DNA of 64,000 nt. Origin: Burkholderia cepacia GG4 (GTDB lineage: Bacteria; Pseudomonadota; Gammaproteobacteria; Burkholderiales; Burkholderiaceae). Under the pieces are notes generated by a model. That model was not told the DNA's origin. It saw only the letters and a program-made list of their open reading frames with translations, and did not search any database. Position 1 is the stretch's first letter, and each line of letters opens with the position of its first letter. Of this stretch, positions 52,046-61,700 are shown one piece after another. Made by a program: the position numbers and the translations under genes. The DNA lies in contig NC_018513.1 in assembly GCF_000292915.1 (NCBI RefSeq), positions 1,860,001 to 1,924,000 on the forward strand, written 5' to 3'.

Positions 52046-53062
52046 TCACGGCAACCGGAAAGTGTCGAAGAATGTCTCGCGCTCCATCACGGTAAGCGCC
52101 GCGCGCTTGTGCGGGAAGTCGAACTCCTTCAGCGTGTAGAACCCGAGCCGGTGCATGTACGCGATATGCCGCACGTGATCGATGCGCGGCTCGCCGACGA
52201 GCCGTTGCGTGCGCGGTTCGTCGACGAACATGTAGTGCAGCACCCCGCTCCACCACGCATGCAGCTTGCCCGCGCTCTGGAAGCGCGAGTCGCCGATCAG
52301 CAGGTGCAGCCCGCGATCGTAGTCGTGTGCGTCGTAGAACGGCGCGAGGCGGTCTTCCTTCGCCCAGTAGAACTCGAAATAGCCGAACGGCGTGTCGTCG
52401 AAATAGCCGATCATCGGATGCATGTGCGGATCGGCGAGCCGCTCCGCGAGATACGCGGCGTGCTCGTCGCGCGTGCCGCGCTGATCCCAGAACTGCGCGA
52501 CGCGATCGAGGTTCATCCAGTCGCTGAACCGTTGCGCATGTGCATCGACGTCGACGGTGCGCAGGCTGAACGTCATCCCGACCTGCGGCATGTAGCGCGC
52601 ATAGATTTCACCGGGCGGCGACGGCGGCCGCACCGGATGCCGGTGGCCGTTCGTGATCGCGTAGCGCAGCGGCATCCCGCCCGATGCGGGCGCTTTCAAC
52701 CACGGCTGCGGGTTCTGCCAGAACGTCGCACGCGACGCGGTGAGGCGCAGCCGGTCGCCCGCGGCCTGCGCGCCGTCGATCACGCCGTCGCGCACCGCGC
52801 GGGCGACATATGCCGCGACGGCCGCCGGATCGGCGCCGCCGAGCGGCACCGACACCGTCGCCGCGTCGTGCCGGGTGTCCGTGTTGAACAGTGCGACGAA
52901 TTCCGCGAGCAGCGCGGCCGGCGCGTCGTCGGACCGCCACGCGTCGAGCGTGCGCTCGACGGCCGGCGTCGCCTGCCCGTGCGCGGCGCCGTCAAGTGCC
53001 GCGGCCACCTCGCCTTCGACGGCGTCTGCCGCGCCGGCCGGTTTCGTCTGCGTGTCTTCCAT
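52046..53062 (-). CDS. orbL: Ornibactin biosynthesis N-acyltransferase OrbL
   Basis: This 338-residue acyltransferase of the IucB/siderophore GNAT group has the C-terminal acetyl-CoA domain from about 150: VGMTFSLRTVD, HPMIGYFDDTPFGYFEFYWAKEDRLAPFY, YDRGLHLLIGDSRFQ and FVDEPRTQRLVGEPR. It should acylate the N5-hydroxyl of hydroxyornithine for the first residue of ornibactin, from which the 3-hydroxy fatty acyl side chain comes. The last gene of the locus here; its start overlaps the pvdF stop (TGATG). It is a paralog of OrbK. Confidence 0.87.
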   Translation of the reverse strand: MEDTQTKPAGAADAVEGEVAAALDGAAHGQATPAVERTLDAWRSDDAPAALLAEFVALFNTDTRHDAATVSVPLGGADPAAVAAYVARAVRDGVIDGAQAAGDRLRLTASRATFWQNPQPWLKAPASGGMPLRYAITNGHRHPVRPPSPPGEIYARYMPQVGMTFSLRTVDVDAHAQRFSDWMNLDRVAQFWDQRGTRDEHAAYLAERLADPHMHPMIGYFDDTPFGYFEFYWAKEDRLAPFYDAHDYDRGLHLLIGDSRFQSAGKLHAWWSGVLHYMFVDEPRTQRLVGEPRIDHVRHIAYMHRLGFYTLKEFDFPHKRAALTVMERETFFDTFRLP

Positions 53063-53901
53063 CACGGTGCTCCCGCGTCGTGGCGGTCGGCGAGGACGTG
53101 CAGCCCCCGCTCGAGCGCCGGAAACAGGCTGCGCTGGAAGTTGTTCCAGCGCAGTTCGAGAATCGTGTCGTCCGGCGCGATCGGCGTGTCGAGCACGTCG
53201 CAGATCACCTCGCCGGAATCGATGCCGTTGTCGACGTAGTGGAACGACGCGCCCGTCATCGTCACGGGTTCGACGCGAGACGTGGTACCGCTCGCCCAGT
53301 CGACCCGTTCGCCGCGCGCGCCGTGCAGCGCGTCGAGCGTCGCCCACGCGCCGCGCCGCTGGTACGGCGAATCGTCGGCCGTGATGCCGGGGTGGATGTT
53401 CGCGATGCGGCGGTGAAAGCGCGCGCCGGGGCGCACGAGTTCGTCGAGGATCACGAGCAGTCCGTCGAGCACGACCACGTCGGCGTCGAGTTCGAGCAGG
53501 CGTTCGAGCAGGCGGTGCTCGAAGGCCTGCTTGCCCGTCACGCGCTCGCGCGCGGCGCGCGGCAGCCGGCGGTAGGTCGACGGAATCGAGCAGAACAGCG
53601 CGTCGACCGGCCGGCCCTGCACGGTCAGCCCGTCGGGCAGGATCCACGGGCGGCCCGGCGTGCGCGCGAACCCGTAGTCGGCGACCTTCGCGCGGTCGGC
53701 CGGCGAGCCTTCGTCGTCGTCGACGATCACGCCCTTGAGCGTGTAGCGTTCGCCGAGCGGCGAGTCGTTCAGGCACTCGACGAGGAATTCGAGCGGCGCC
53801 TTCATGTAGCGCGTGCCGCCCTGGTAAGCGACCGGCTGGCCGGCGCGATCGGCCGCGCCGTTGCGCAGCGACTGGATGTAGACGAGATTTTTCTTCGGCA
53901 T
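53062..53901 (-). CDS. pvdF: N5-hydroxyornithine formyltransferase PvdF
   Basis: This 279-residue formyltransferase of the GART/methionyl-tRNA formyltransferase fold has catalytic Asn and His in RRIANIHPGITADDSP and a downstream TGASFHYVDNGIDSGEVI that supplies the catalytic Asp side. It uses N10-formyl-tetrahydrofolate to formylate N5-hydroxyornithine, giving the C-terminal hydroxamate of ornibactin. The gene lies between orbA and orbL, as in known ornibactin loci. Confidence 0.88.
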   Translation of the reverse strand: MPKKNLVYIQSLRNGAADRAGQPVAYQGGTRYMKAPLEFLVECLNDSPLGERYTLKGVIVDDDEGSPADRAKVADYGFARTPGRPWILPDGLTVQGRPVDALFCSIPSTYRRLPRAARERVTGKQAFEHRLLERLLELDADVVVLDGLLVILDELVRPGARFHRRIANIHPGITADDSPYQRRGAWATLDALHGARGERVDWASGTTSRVEPVTMTGASFHYVDNGIDSGEVICDVLDTPIAPDDTILELRWNNFQRSLFPALERGLHVLADRHDAGAP

Positions 53902-53947
53902 GGATGCGTCGTGGAAAAAGCGGACGACGGCGCCGCGGCCCGCCCGC

Positions 53948-53965
53948 GCCGGCCCGAAGGCCGGC
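53948..53965 (-). other. UUCG-capped hairpin between orbA and pvdF
   Basis: On the minus strand GCCGGCC-TTCG-GGCCGGC forms a perfect 7-bp stem with a UUCG tetraloop inside the 86-base gap after orbA. A run of five T lies about 30 bases further on. It could stabilise the orbA 3' end or reduce read-through into pvdF-orbL. Confidence 0.45.
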
Positions 53966-53987
53966 CGGTGCGCCGCGGCGCGCGGCG

Positions 53988-56285
53988 TCACCAGTTGTAT
54001 TTCGCGGTCGCGATCACCGTGCGGTCAGTGCCGAAAATGCAGACGTTCATCGACTGGCAACCGCTGATGTAGTGGCGGTTGAACAGGTTCGTCCCATTCA
54101 CGGCAAAGCGCCAGTTACGCGTGTCGTAGTGCACGCCCGCGTCGAACAGCGTGACGCTCGATACCGTCAGTGAGTTGTCGGCCGCACCGGCCGACGCGCT
54201 TTGGTAGCGAATGCCGCCGCCGAGGCCGAGGCCCGCGAGCGGCCCCGTGTGCCACGTCCAGTCGGTCCACAGCGACGCCATCTGGCGCGGCCGCGGAATG
54301 TCGACCGGCCAGTTGTTCAGCGATGCGTCGTTGGCCTTCACGTTCTTCACGTCCTGGTAGACGTACGACGCGATCAGCGACAGGTTCCGCGTGAGCTTGC
54401 CGGTCGCGCTCAGCTCGATCCCGCGCGAACGCACTTCACCCGTCTGCACGGACTTCGTGCCGGTCTCGTCGAGATCGGTCGGCGCCGGCGTGAGCACGTT
54501 GGTCTGGTTGATCTGGTAGATCGCCGCGTTCAGCATCAGGTTCTTGCCGGGCGGCTGCCAGCGCAGGCCGGCCTCAATCTGCTTGCCGCGCGTCGGCTGC
54601 GGCAAGCCGCCGCCGAGCAGGTTCACGCCGATCAGCGGATTGAACGACGTCGCGTAGCTGACGTACGGCGACAGCCCGTAGTCGCCCTGGTACGTCAGGC
54701 CGACACGGCCGGTAAACGCCGTGACGTCGGCCTTCGACTGCGTGCCGCCCGCGCGGTCGTCCATCCGCATGTTGACCCAGTCCTCGCGGCCGCCGAGCGT
54801 CAGCGTCCAGCGGTTCCACTTGATCTGGTCCTGCGCGTACAGGCCGAAGGTGTTCAGCGTCGTGTACGTGTTGGTGCGGAACGTCGAGTCCGGATTGAAC
54901 ACCGACGTCGTCACCGGCAGGTAAACCGGGTTGTAGATGTTCAGCGCCGGCGCGGCGGCGAGCCATTCGCTGTCGGTCGCGGTCTGCCGGTTGTACTGGA
55001 AGCCGAGCAGCAGCGTGTGCTCGAGCGGGCCCGTGCCGAAGCGGCCCTGCACGTTGTTGTCGATGTCGAAGCGGCTGTAGTTCATCTGGAACACGCCAGC
55101 CCAGCGCGACACGTCGGTCAGGCTGCCGTCGACGAAGCCGTTGCCGAACACCGACCCGTTGTCGAGCGACAGGTGCATCCAGCGCACGTTCTGCCGGAAC
55201 GTCCACATCGAGTTCAGGTTGTGCTCGAACTGATAGCCGAGCGACCACTGCTTCTTGCGGTAGTAGTTGAAGTCGCCGTCGCCTTCGTACACGTCCTTGT
55301 TGATCTGCCCGTTCGGGTTCGGTAACACGGTGCCCTGTGCGGGCAGGAAGTTCGACGAGATGTCGCCCCAGTCCTGCAGGTACGTGGCGGACAGCGTCAG
55401 CGACGTATCCGCGTTCGGCCGCCAGCGGAACGACGGCGCGAGCGACACGCGCTGGTCGTTGTTCGGTCCGGTCAGCGCGTTGCCGTCGCGCGCGACGCCG
55501 ACGAACCGGTACGCATACTTGCCGTCCGGATCGAGCTTGTCGCCGACGTCGATCATGAACTGCTTGCGCGCGTAGTTGCCGATCTGCACGCCCGCTTCGC
55601 GCACGCGCTCGCCGTCGGCGAGCTTGGTCTGCACGTCGATGATCGCACCCGGGTCGCCCGCGCCGTACAGCACCGAGGTCGGGCCGCGCAGCACGGTGAT
55701 GCTGTCGATCATGTACGGATCGACGCGCCAGCTCGCCAGGTTGATCGTGTTCGGCACCTGCAGCCCGTTCACGTACGCGGTCGGCGTGAAGCCGCGCAGC
55801 GCCGCGTACCAGTCGGAACGGTTGTCCGAGCCGTACGACGAGAAGCCCGGCACGTAGCGCAGCGCCGCGTTCACGTCGGTCGCGCCGGTCATCTCGATCT
55901 GCTGCGCGGTGACGACGTTGACCGTCTGCGGGATTTCGTTGATCGCGGTGTCGGTCTTCGTGCCGCTGCGGCTGCGCTTCGCGACGAGCCCGACCGTGCC
56001 GTCGCCTTCCGAGCCCGCGTTGACGTTGATCGCCGGCAGCGTGCCGGTCGTCGAGCCATTCGGTGCGCTGGTCGACGTGCTTGCCGCCGCACTGGCCGCT
56101 GCACTGGCCGCCGCACCGTTCTGCGCACTGCTGGCCGACGCTGCGGCGCCTGCGTTCACGGCGGGCGCCGTCTGGGCGAATGCGTGCCCTGCCGCCATCC
56201 CGAACGCCACGCTCGCCGCGGCTGCGATCGCACGCACACGCGTGCCTGTTGCCCACTCCATCTTTCTCTGCTCCACTTTTTTCAT
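53988..56285 (-). CDS. orbA: TonB-dependent ferric-ornibactin receptor OrbA
   Basis: This is a 765-residue outer-membrane receptor. The signal peptide (RVRAIAAAASVAFGMAAGHAFA) is followed by an Ala/Ser/Thr-rich linker, a plug domain (NEIPQTVNVVTAQQIEMTGATDVNAALRYVPGF onward, VLRGPTSVLYGAGDPGAIID) and a 22-strand barrel ending in an aromatic residue (TAKYNW). It imports ferric ornibactin with TonB energy. I start at the ATG at 56285, preceded by GGAG, leaving a 22-base gap after pvdA. ATG at 56363 (inside pvdA) and 56261 are alternatives. Confidence 0.9.
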   Translation of the reverse strand: MKKVEQRKMEWATGTRVRAIAAAASVAFGMAAGHAFAQTAPAVNAGAAASASSAQNGAAASAAASAAASTSTSAPNGSTTGTLPAINVNAGSEGDGTVGLVAKRSRSGTKTDTAINEIPQTVNVVTAQQIEMTGATDVNAALRYVPGFSSYGSDNRSDWYAALRGFTPTAYVNGLQVPNTINLASWRVDPYMIDSITVLRGPTSVLYGAGDPGAIIDVQTKLADGERVREAGVQIGNYARKQFMIDVGDKLDPDGKYAYRFVGVARDGNALTGPNNDQRVSLAPSFRWRPNADTSLTLSATYLQDWGDISSNFLPAQGTVLPNPNGQINKDVYEGDGDFNYYRKKQWSLGYQFEHNLNSMWTFRQNVRWMHLSLDNGSVFGNGFVDGSLTDVSRWAGVFQMNYSRFDIDNNVQGRFGTGPLEHTLLLGFQYNRQTATDSEWLAAAPALNIYNPVYLPVTTSVFNPDSTFRTNTYTTLNTFGLYAQDQIKWNRWTLTLGGREDWVNMRMDDRAGGTQSKADVTAFTGRVGLTYQGDYGLSPYVSYATSFNPLIGVNLLGGGLPQPTRGKQIEAGLRWQPPGKNLMLNAAIYQINQTNVLTPAPTDLDETGTKSVQTGEVRSRGIELSATGKLTRNLSLIASYVYQDVKNVKANDASLNNWPVDIPRPRQMASLWTDWTWHTGPLAGLGLGGGIRYQSASAGAADNSLTVSSVTLFDAGVHYDTRNWRFAVNGTNLFNRHYISGCQSMNVCIFGTDRTVIATAKYNW

Positions 56286-56307
56286 GCGGTCTCCGACCGC
56301 GCCTTTG

Positions 56308-57684
56308 TCAAAGAGCGAAAGCCATGCGGCCCGCGCTCGCCCCGTTTTGATGTCGTTGTTCATTCAGTGCCCGGGCCGCGCCTTCGTCATGGGCGGGCGC
56401 GATCCCGTCTTCGAGCGACGCGCAGATTTCGTCCGCGCGGCGCGCCAGGACCGACAGCAGCGTGTCGGACAGGCCGTGGCTGTCTTCGCAGCAGCCTTGC
56501 AGGTAGATACGCGGCGCGAACTGCTCGGGCGTCGCGAGCAGGTAGTCGCGCGTGACGTCGCCGCGCGTGAGCGCGTCGCCCAGGTGCGGCGCGAGCCCTT
56601 CGAGCAGCGCCGAATGCGTGTCGCGCCGGTAGCCGGTCGCGAGCACGAGCGCGTCGAAGCGTTCGACGCGCGTGGCGCCGTTCATCCGGTCGCGCAGCGT
56701 CAGCTCGATACGGCCGTCGGCGGTGCGCACCGCGGCTTCGATCGCGCTGTTCGCGAGCAGCGCATGGCGCGGCGTGCCGTCGATGCGCTGCAGGTACAGC
56801 ATTTCGTAGATCTGCTCGATCAGCGGCCGGTCGACCACCGCGTAGTTGGTGTCGCGATAGCGCTCGAGCAGTGCGCGGCGCGCGTCGTGCGGCTGTGCGT
56901 AGACGACGTCGGTGAACTCGGGGCTGAAGATCTCGTTGACGAACGGGCTGTCGTCGGCCGGTTTCAGTGCGCCCGCGCGCATCACGAGGCTCGCGTCGAC
57001 GTGCGGGAAGCGGCGCGCGAGATCGATGAACACCTCGGCTGCGCTCTGCCCCGCGCCGATCACCGCGACGCGGCGGCGTTCGCCGTCCGGCGACGCGACC
57101 AGCCGGTCGATGTCGGTCAGGTAGGACGACGAGTGGATCACGCGGTCGCGGCCGAGCGCGGCGAATGCGTCCGGCACCGCCGGCGTGCCGCCGACGCCGA
57201 CCGACAGCGAGCGCGTCACGCGCTGGCGCTCGTGGCCGGCTGCGTCGCGCGACAGCACGCGCAGCGCGTCGATCCGCGCGCCGTCGCCGCGCACCGGCTC
57301 GATCGCGGTGACGGTCTCGCTGTAGTGAACGTGCTCGTCGAACCCTTCCGCGACCCAGCTCAGGTAGTCGTGGAATTCGACGCGGGTCGGATAGAAGTTC
57401 TTCAGGTTGACGAATTCATTCAGCCGGCCGCGCTCGAACAGGTAGTTGATGAACGTATAGCGGCTCGTCGGATCGCGCATCGTAACGAGATCCTTCAGAA
57501 ACGAGATCTGCATCCGGCAATCGTCCAGCAGCATGCCGCGATGCCAGCCGAACTCCGGCTGGCGTTCGACGAAGCAATGCGCGAACGGACGCGCGCCGCT
57601 GCGTTCCGCGAGGCGCACGGCCAACGCCAGATTCGACGGCCCGAAGCCGACGCCGATCAGGTCGAATACGGTTTCTCTCTGCAT
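56308..57684 (-). CDS. pvdA: L-ornithine N5-monooxygenase PvdA
   Basis: This 458-residue flavin monooxygenase carries out the first step of hydroxamate formation. The FAD site is GVGFGPSNLALAV at about 11-23, the substrate/FAD stretch is DDCRMQISFLKDLVTMRDP, the NADPH site is VIGAGQSAAEVF at about 211, and LATGYR near 374. The ATG at 57684 is preceded by GGGAGCTGAGAG. It lies between orbK and orbA, as expected. Confidence 0.92.
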   Translation of the reverse strand: MQRETVFDLIGVGFGPSNLALAVRLAERSGARPFAHCFVERQPEFGWHRGMLLDDCRMQISFLKDLVTMRDPTSRYTFINYLFERGRLNEFVNLKNFYPTRVEFHDYLSWVAEGFDEHVHYSETVTAIEPVRGDGARIDALRVLSRDAAGHERQRVTRSLSVGVGGTPAVPDAFAALGRDRVIHSSSYLTDIDRLVASPDGERRRVAVIGAGQSAAEVFIDLARRFPHVDASLVMRAGALKPADDSPFVNEIFSPEFTDVVYAQPHDARRALLERYRDTNYAVVDRPLIEQIYEMLYLQRIDGTPRHALLANSAIEAAVRTADGRIELTLRDRMNGATRVERFDALVLATGYRRDTHSALLEGLAPHLGDALTRGDVTRDYLLATPEQFAPRIYLQGCCEDSHGLSDTLLSVLARRADEICASLEDGIAPAHDEGAARALNEQRHQNGASAGRMAFAL

Positions 57685-57718
57685 GTCTCTCAGCTCCCTT
57701 GTCGGTGAAACCGGCGCG

Positions 57719-58744
57719 TCAGACGTGACGGCCGGAGAAGAACGTCTCGCGCTGCGTGCACATCCACAGCGGCCGCGTGTCGGCCAGCGCCAGACGGCGC
57801 TGCCGCGCGAAGCCATGCCGCGCGAGGGTGTCGACGACCCGCGCGCGGCCGGCCGGGACCGCGCAGCCGACCGCTTCGGTGCGCGGGTCGTCGAGAAACA
57901 GGTAATGAACGACGGACGGCAGCCAGCCCGCCACGCAATGCGGACCGCGCCAGCGCGAGGCGCCGACCAGCATCCGCAGCCCGCGGTCGTAGTCGCGTGC
58001 GCCGACGTGCGGCGCGAGCGGGTCTTCCTTCAGCCAGTACGCCTCGACATACGCGAACGGTTCGCCGTCGAAGCAGCCGACGAGCGGTGTGACGTGCGGG
58101 TCCGCCGCGGGCGCCGTGCCGTCCACGCCGGGCTGCGCGCCCGGCCAGCCGTCGCGCACGCGCGGTTCGTCGAACCAGTGCGCGACGCGCGTGGCGTCCT
58201 CGGCCGGCTGCCAGCCGCGCAGCGTGAAGCGCACGCCGAGCGTCGGCAGGTCGCGCGCATACACGTCGCCGCGCGGTGCGGGCGGCCGGCGCGGATGGCG
58301 CCGGCCGTCAGTCAGCATCGGCAGCGTCGCGCACGGCAGATGGGCGCCGACGCGCCACAGGTCGGGCTGCTGCGCCCAGCCTTCGCGCATGCACAGTCCG
58401 CCGTCGGCCAGCACGCCGCTCGCGCGCAGCGCATCGAGCACGACCGCCGGCCATGCGGCCGGATCGAGCCGGATCGCCGCATAGCGCGCGCCGTCCGAAA
58501 ACGCCGCGGCCAGCGCGGCCAGCAGCGCCCGGCGCTGATCGGCCGGCGCCGCGCGATGGTTGTATGCGACGAGGCGCAGCGCGCCATCGTCGCCGAGTTG
58601 CACGCGCAACAACTGCGCGCCGATGCCGTCGCCCTGCGCGACGCGGATCTCCGTGCCGTCGCGCACGGCGAACAGGCCGTCCGCGAACGCGAGGCGGTAC
58701 GTATCGAGCATCGTGACTCCGTCCGGACGCACTTCAGCCAGCAT
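57719..58744 (-). CDS. orbK: Ornibactin biosynthesis acyltransferase OrbK
   Basis: This 341-residue GNAT-type acyltransferase is related to OrbL and IucB: LGVRFTLRGW, VTPLVGCFDGEPFAYVEAYWLKEDPLAP, YDRGLRMLVGASRW and FLDDPRTEAVGC line up with the OrbL motifs. The N-terminal half is more divergent. Start at the ATG at 58744 behind AGGAGGTG, overlapping the orbJ end by 11 bases; an ATG at 58711 behind GGAG is possible. Its exact acylation step relative to OrbL cannot be read here. Confidence 0.85.
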   Translation of the reverse strand: MLAEVRPDGVTMLDTYRLAFADGLFAVRDGTEIRVAQGDGIGAQLLRVQLGDDGALRLVAYNHRAAPADQRRALLAALAAAFSDGARYAAIRLDPAAWPAVVLDALRASGVLADGGLCMREGWAQQPDLWRVGAHLPCATLPMLTDGRRHPRRPPAPRGDVYARDLPTLGVRFTLRGWQPAEDATRVAHWFDEPRVRDGWPGAQPGVDGTAPAADPHVTPLVGCFDGEPFAYVEAYWLKEDPLAPHVGARDYDRGLRMLVGASRWRGPHCVAGWLPSVVHYLFLDDPRTEAVGCAVPAGRARVVDTLARHGFARQRRLALADTRPLWMCTQRETFFSGRHV

Positions 58745-61700
58745 CGCGCACCTCCTGCTCCGTTTCTGCCGATGCATCGATTCGCGCGCCGAGCGCCGCG
58801 AGCGTCGGTGCCGCGAACACGTCGCCCACCGTCAACGCGTGACCGGCGCGGCTAGCCGCGTCGACGAAGCGCACCACGTCGAACGAGGTCGCGCCGGCTT
58901 CGAACAGGTCGGTGTCGCGCGCGGGCGCGGCCGTCGCGAACGTGTCCGACCACAACACCGCGAGCGCGGCCGCCATGTTCGGGGCGCCTGCCGCGGCGAC
59001 GGGCACGTCCGTGCCAGCCGGCGCGAGCGCGTGACCCGTGAACAGCGCATCGGGCGCGCCGAGCGCCGCCTCCGGCGCACCGGCGAAACGCGCGACTTCG
59101 TCGTGATAGAGGTCGACAAGCGCGTCGACGAAGCCGCCGTCGAGCAACTCGTCTGCATACGAGAACGCAGCGCTCACGCGACCGTCCGGATGCTCGACGA
59201 CGTCGAGCTCCAGCGTGAACACCACGCGATGCCGCACGTCGTCGAATTCGGCGAGTGTCAGGCCGGCCCAGTCGCGTGTGGCCGCACCGGTCGGGCGCAG
59301 GTAGTTGAACATCACCTGGAACAGCGGATTGGCCTGCACGGCACGCGGCGTGCGCAGTGCGGCGACGACGTCGGCGAACGGCACGTCGGCATGCGCATAC
59401 GCGGCGAGTGCGGTGTCGCGCACCTGCGCGAGCAGGTCCGCGCGCCGGGCTGACGGGTCGATGCGCGTGCGCACGACCACGGAATTGATGAAGAGGCCAA
59501 GCGCATCGCGCGCCGCATCGCCCGTCAACTCGCGCGTCGACGCGAGTACACCGACCGGCTGGTCGGCCGCGCCGGTCACACGGAACAGCGCGGTGTTGAG
59601 CGCTGCGTGCAGCAGCATCGGCAGCGTCGCGTGCGCGGCCGACGCGGCGTCGCGCGCGGCACGGATCAGCGGCGCGTCGAACTCGAACGCGATGCGCGCG
59701 GCCCGCCATTGCGGCACGGCCGGCGCGTCCGCGCGCTGCGGCAGCACGCGCGACGGCAGATCGGCGAGCGCGTCGCGCCAGTATGCGACGCGGGCCGGGT
59801 GGCACGGCGCGGGCAGCACGAGCGACGTGCTTTCCGTCACCGTCACCGTCGATGCGTGCGCCGCATCGCCACGCACCCGCTCGACATAGCGTGCGCGTAC
59901 CGCGTCGAGCCACAGCTCGATCGATTCGCCATCCGACACGATGTGATGGATCGTCACCGACAGCACGTGATCGTCCGCACCGAGCCGCAGCACGCGAGCG
60001 CGCCACAGCGGCGCAGCGGCGGCGAGATCGAACGGCGCGAGCGCATCGGCGCCGGTCAGCGCTGCCGCGCGGGCGAGCGCGTCGGGCTGCGCGGACAGGT
60101 CGACGACCGGCAATGCGACGGGCGCTGCGGCGTCGATCCGCTGGCCCGGCAGCATGCCGTCGCGCGTGACGAGCCGGGCACGCAGTGCCGGATGCGCGGC
60201 TGCCGCAGCCGCGAACCCGGCACGCAGTGCGTCGAGGTCGAGCGGGCCGCGCACGCGCAGCGCGACCGGGATGTTGTACGCGGCGCTGTCGGGTTGCGCG
60301 CGCCACAGGAACCACAGGCCGAGCTGCGCGGGCGACAGCGGCCACACGCCTTGCGCATCGGGTTTGGCCAGCGCGACGCCCGGCGCCGCGGCGCCGGCAT
60401 GTGCGTCGCGCGGCGCGTCGGCCACCTGCCGCGCGTACTGCGCGAGCACCGGCGCTTCGAACAGCGCGCGCACCGGCACGTCGCGGCCGAGCCGCTCGGC
60501 GACACGCGTCGCGACGCGCACCGCGGCGAGCGAATGGCCGCCGAGCTCGAAGAAGTGATCGCCGCGGCCGACGCGCTCGATGTTCAGCACGTCGCGCCAG
60601 ATCGCCGCGAGCGCGGTTTCGTCGCCGTCGTGCGGCGCCTCGTATGTGCGCTCGACGCGCACCGGCGCCGGCAACCGCGCACGGTCGACCTTGCTGTTCG
60701 CATTGCGCGGCAGCGCGTCGAGCACGATCAGCTGCGCGGGCACCATGTAGTCGGGCAGCGTGCGGCGCAGATGCGCATCGAGCGTTGCGGCTTCGACCGG
60801 CTGCGCGGCGGCTTGTGCGTCGGCCGTCAGTTCGACATAGGCGACGAGCTGCGCCTGCGCGCCCTGCCCGTGCACGACCGCGCACGCCTCGCGCACCGCG
60901 TCGTGCGCGGCCAGCTGCGCTTCGATCTCGCCGAGTTCGATGCGCAGCCCGCGCAGCTTCACCTGGTGATCGACGCGACCGATGAAGTCGAACACGCCGT
61001 CCGCGCGACGCCGCACGAGGTCGCCGGTGCGGTACAGGCGTGCGCCCGGTGCACCGTACGGATCGGGCACGAAGCGCTCGGCCGTCAGCGCGGGACGATC
61101 CAGGTAGCCGCGCGCGACGCCGATCCCCTCGCCGCCCAGGTAAAGCTCGCCGATCACGCCGACCGGCAGCGGATGCAGCCGCTCGTCGAGCACGTGCGCG
61201 GTGCGCGCGCCGACCAGCGTGCCGATCGGCAGATACGCGGCATCGCCCAGCTTCGCGAGATCGTCGCCGGGACGGAACATCCACAGCGTCGGTGTGATCA
61301 CGGTCTCGGTCGGGCCGTAGCCGTTGACCACGCGCACGTTCGGCATCGCGCGGCGCAGCATCGCGAACGCTTCGCGCGACGTCGCCTCGCCGCCGACGGT
61401 CAGCGAGCGCAGCGTCGGCGGTGCGCCGTGCGCGAGCGCCCATTCGGCGAGCTGCGCGGCGCAGCCGGGCGGCACGTAGGTCATCGTCACGCCGTCGCGG
61501 ATCATCATCGCGCAGGTCTGCGCGGGCGGCCACAGCACGTCGGCCGTCACCGACACGGCAGCGCCCGACAGGTATTGCGAAAACCAGCCTTCGTGCGCGC
61601 CGTCGAAGTTGACCGACTGGAACAGCAGGAACACGTCGCGCTCGCCTGCGCCGTAGCGCTCGGCGATCGCCACGCAATGCCGCGCGAAGGCCGCGTGATC

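Noticed and set aside
56286..56363. Longer OrbA starting at 56363
   Set aside because: It would overlap the end of pvdA and place 26 polar residues before the signal peptide; the ATG at 56285 has a ribosome site and follows the pvdA stop.
55909..57708. Open frame of about 600 codons on the plus strand opposite pvdA and orbA
   Set aside because: Low-complexity Arg/Val/Glu translation without a recognisable domain, fully covered by pvdA and orbA on the other strand.
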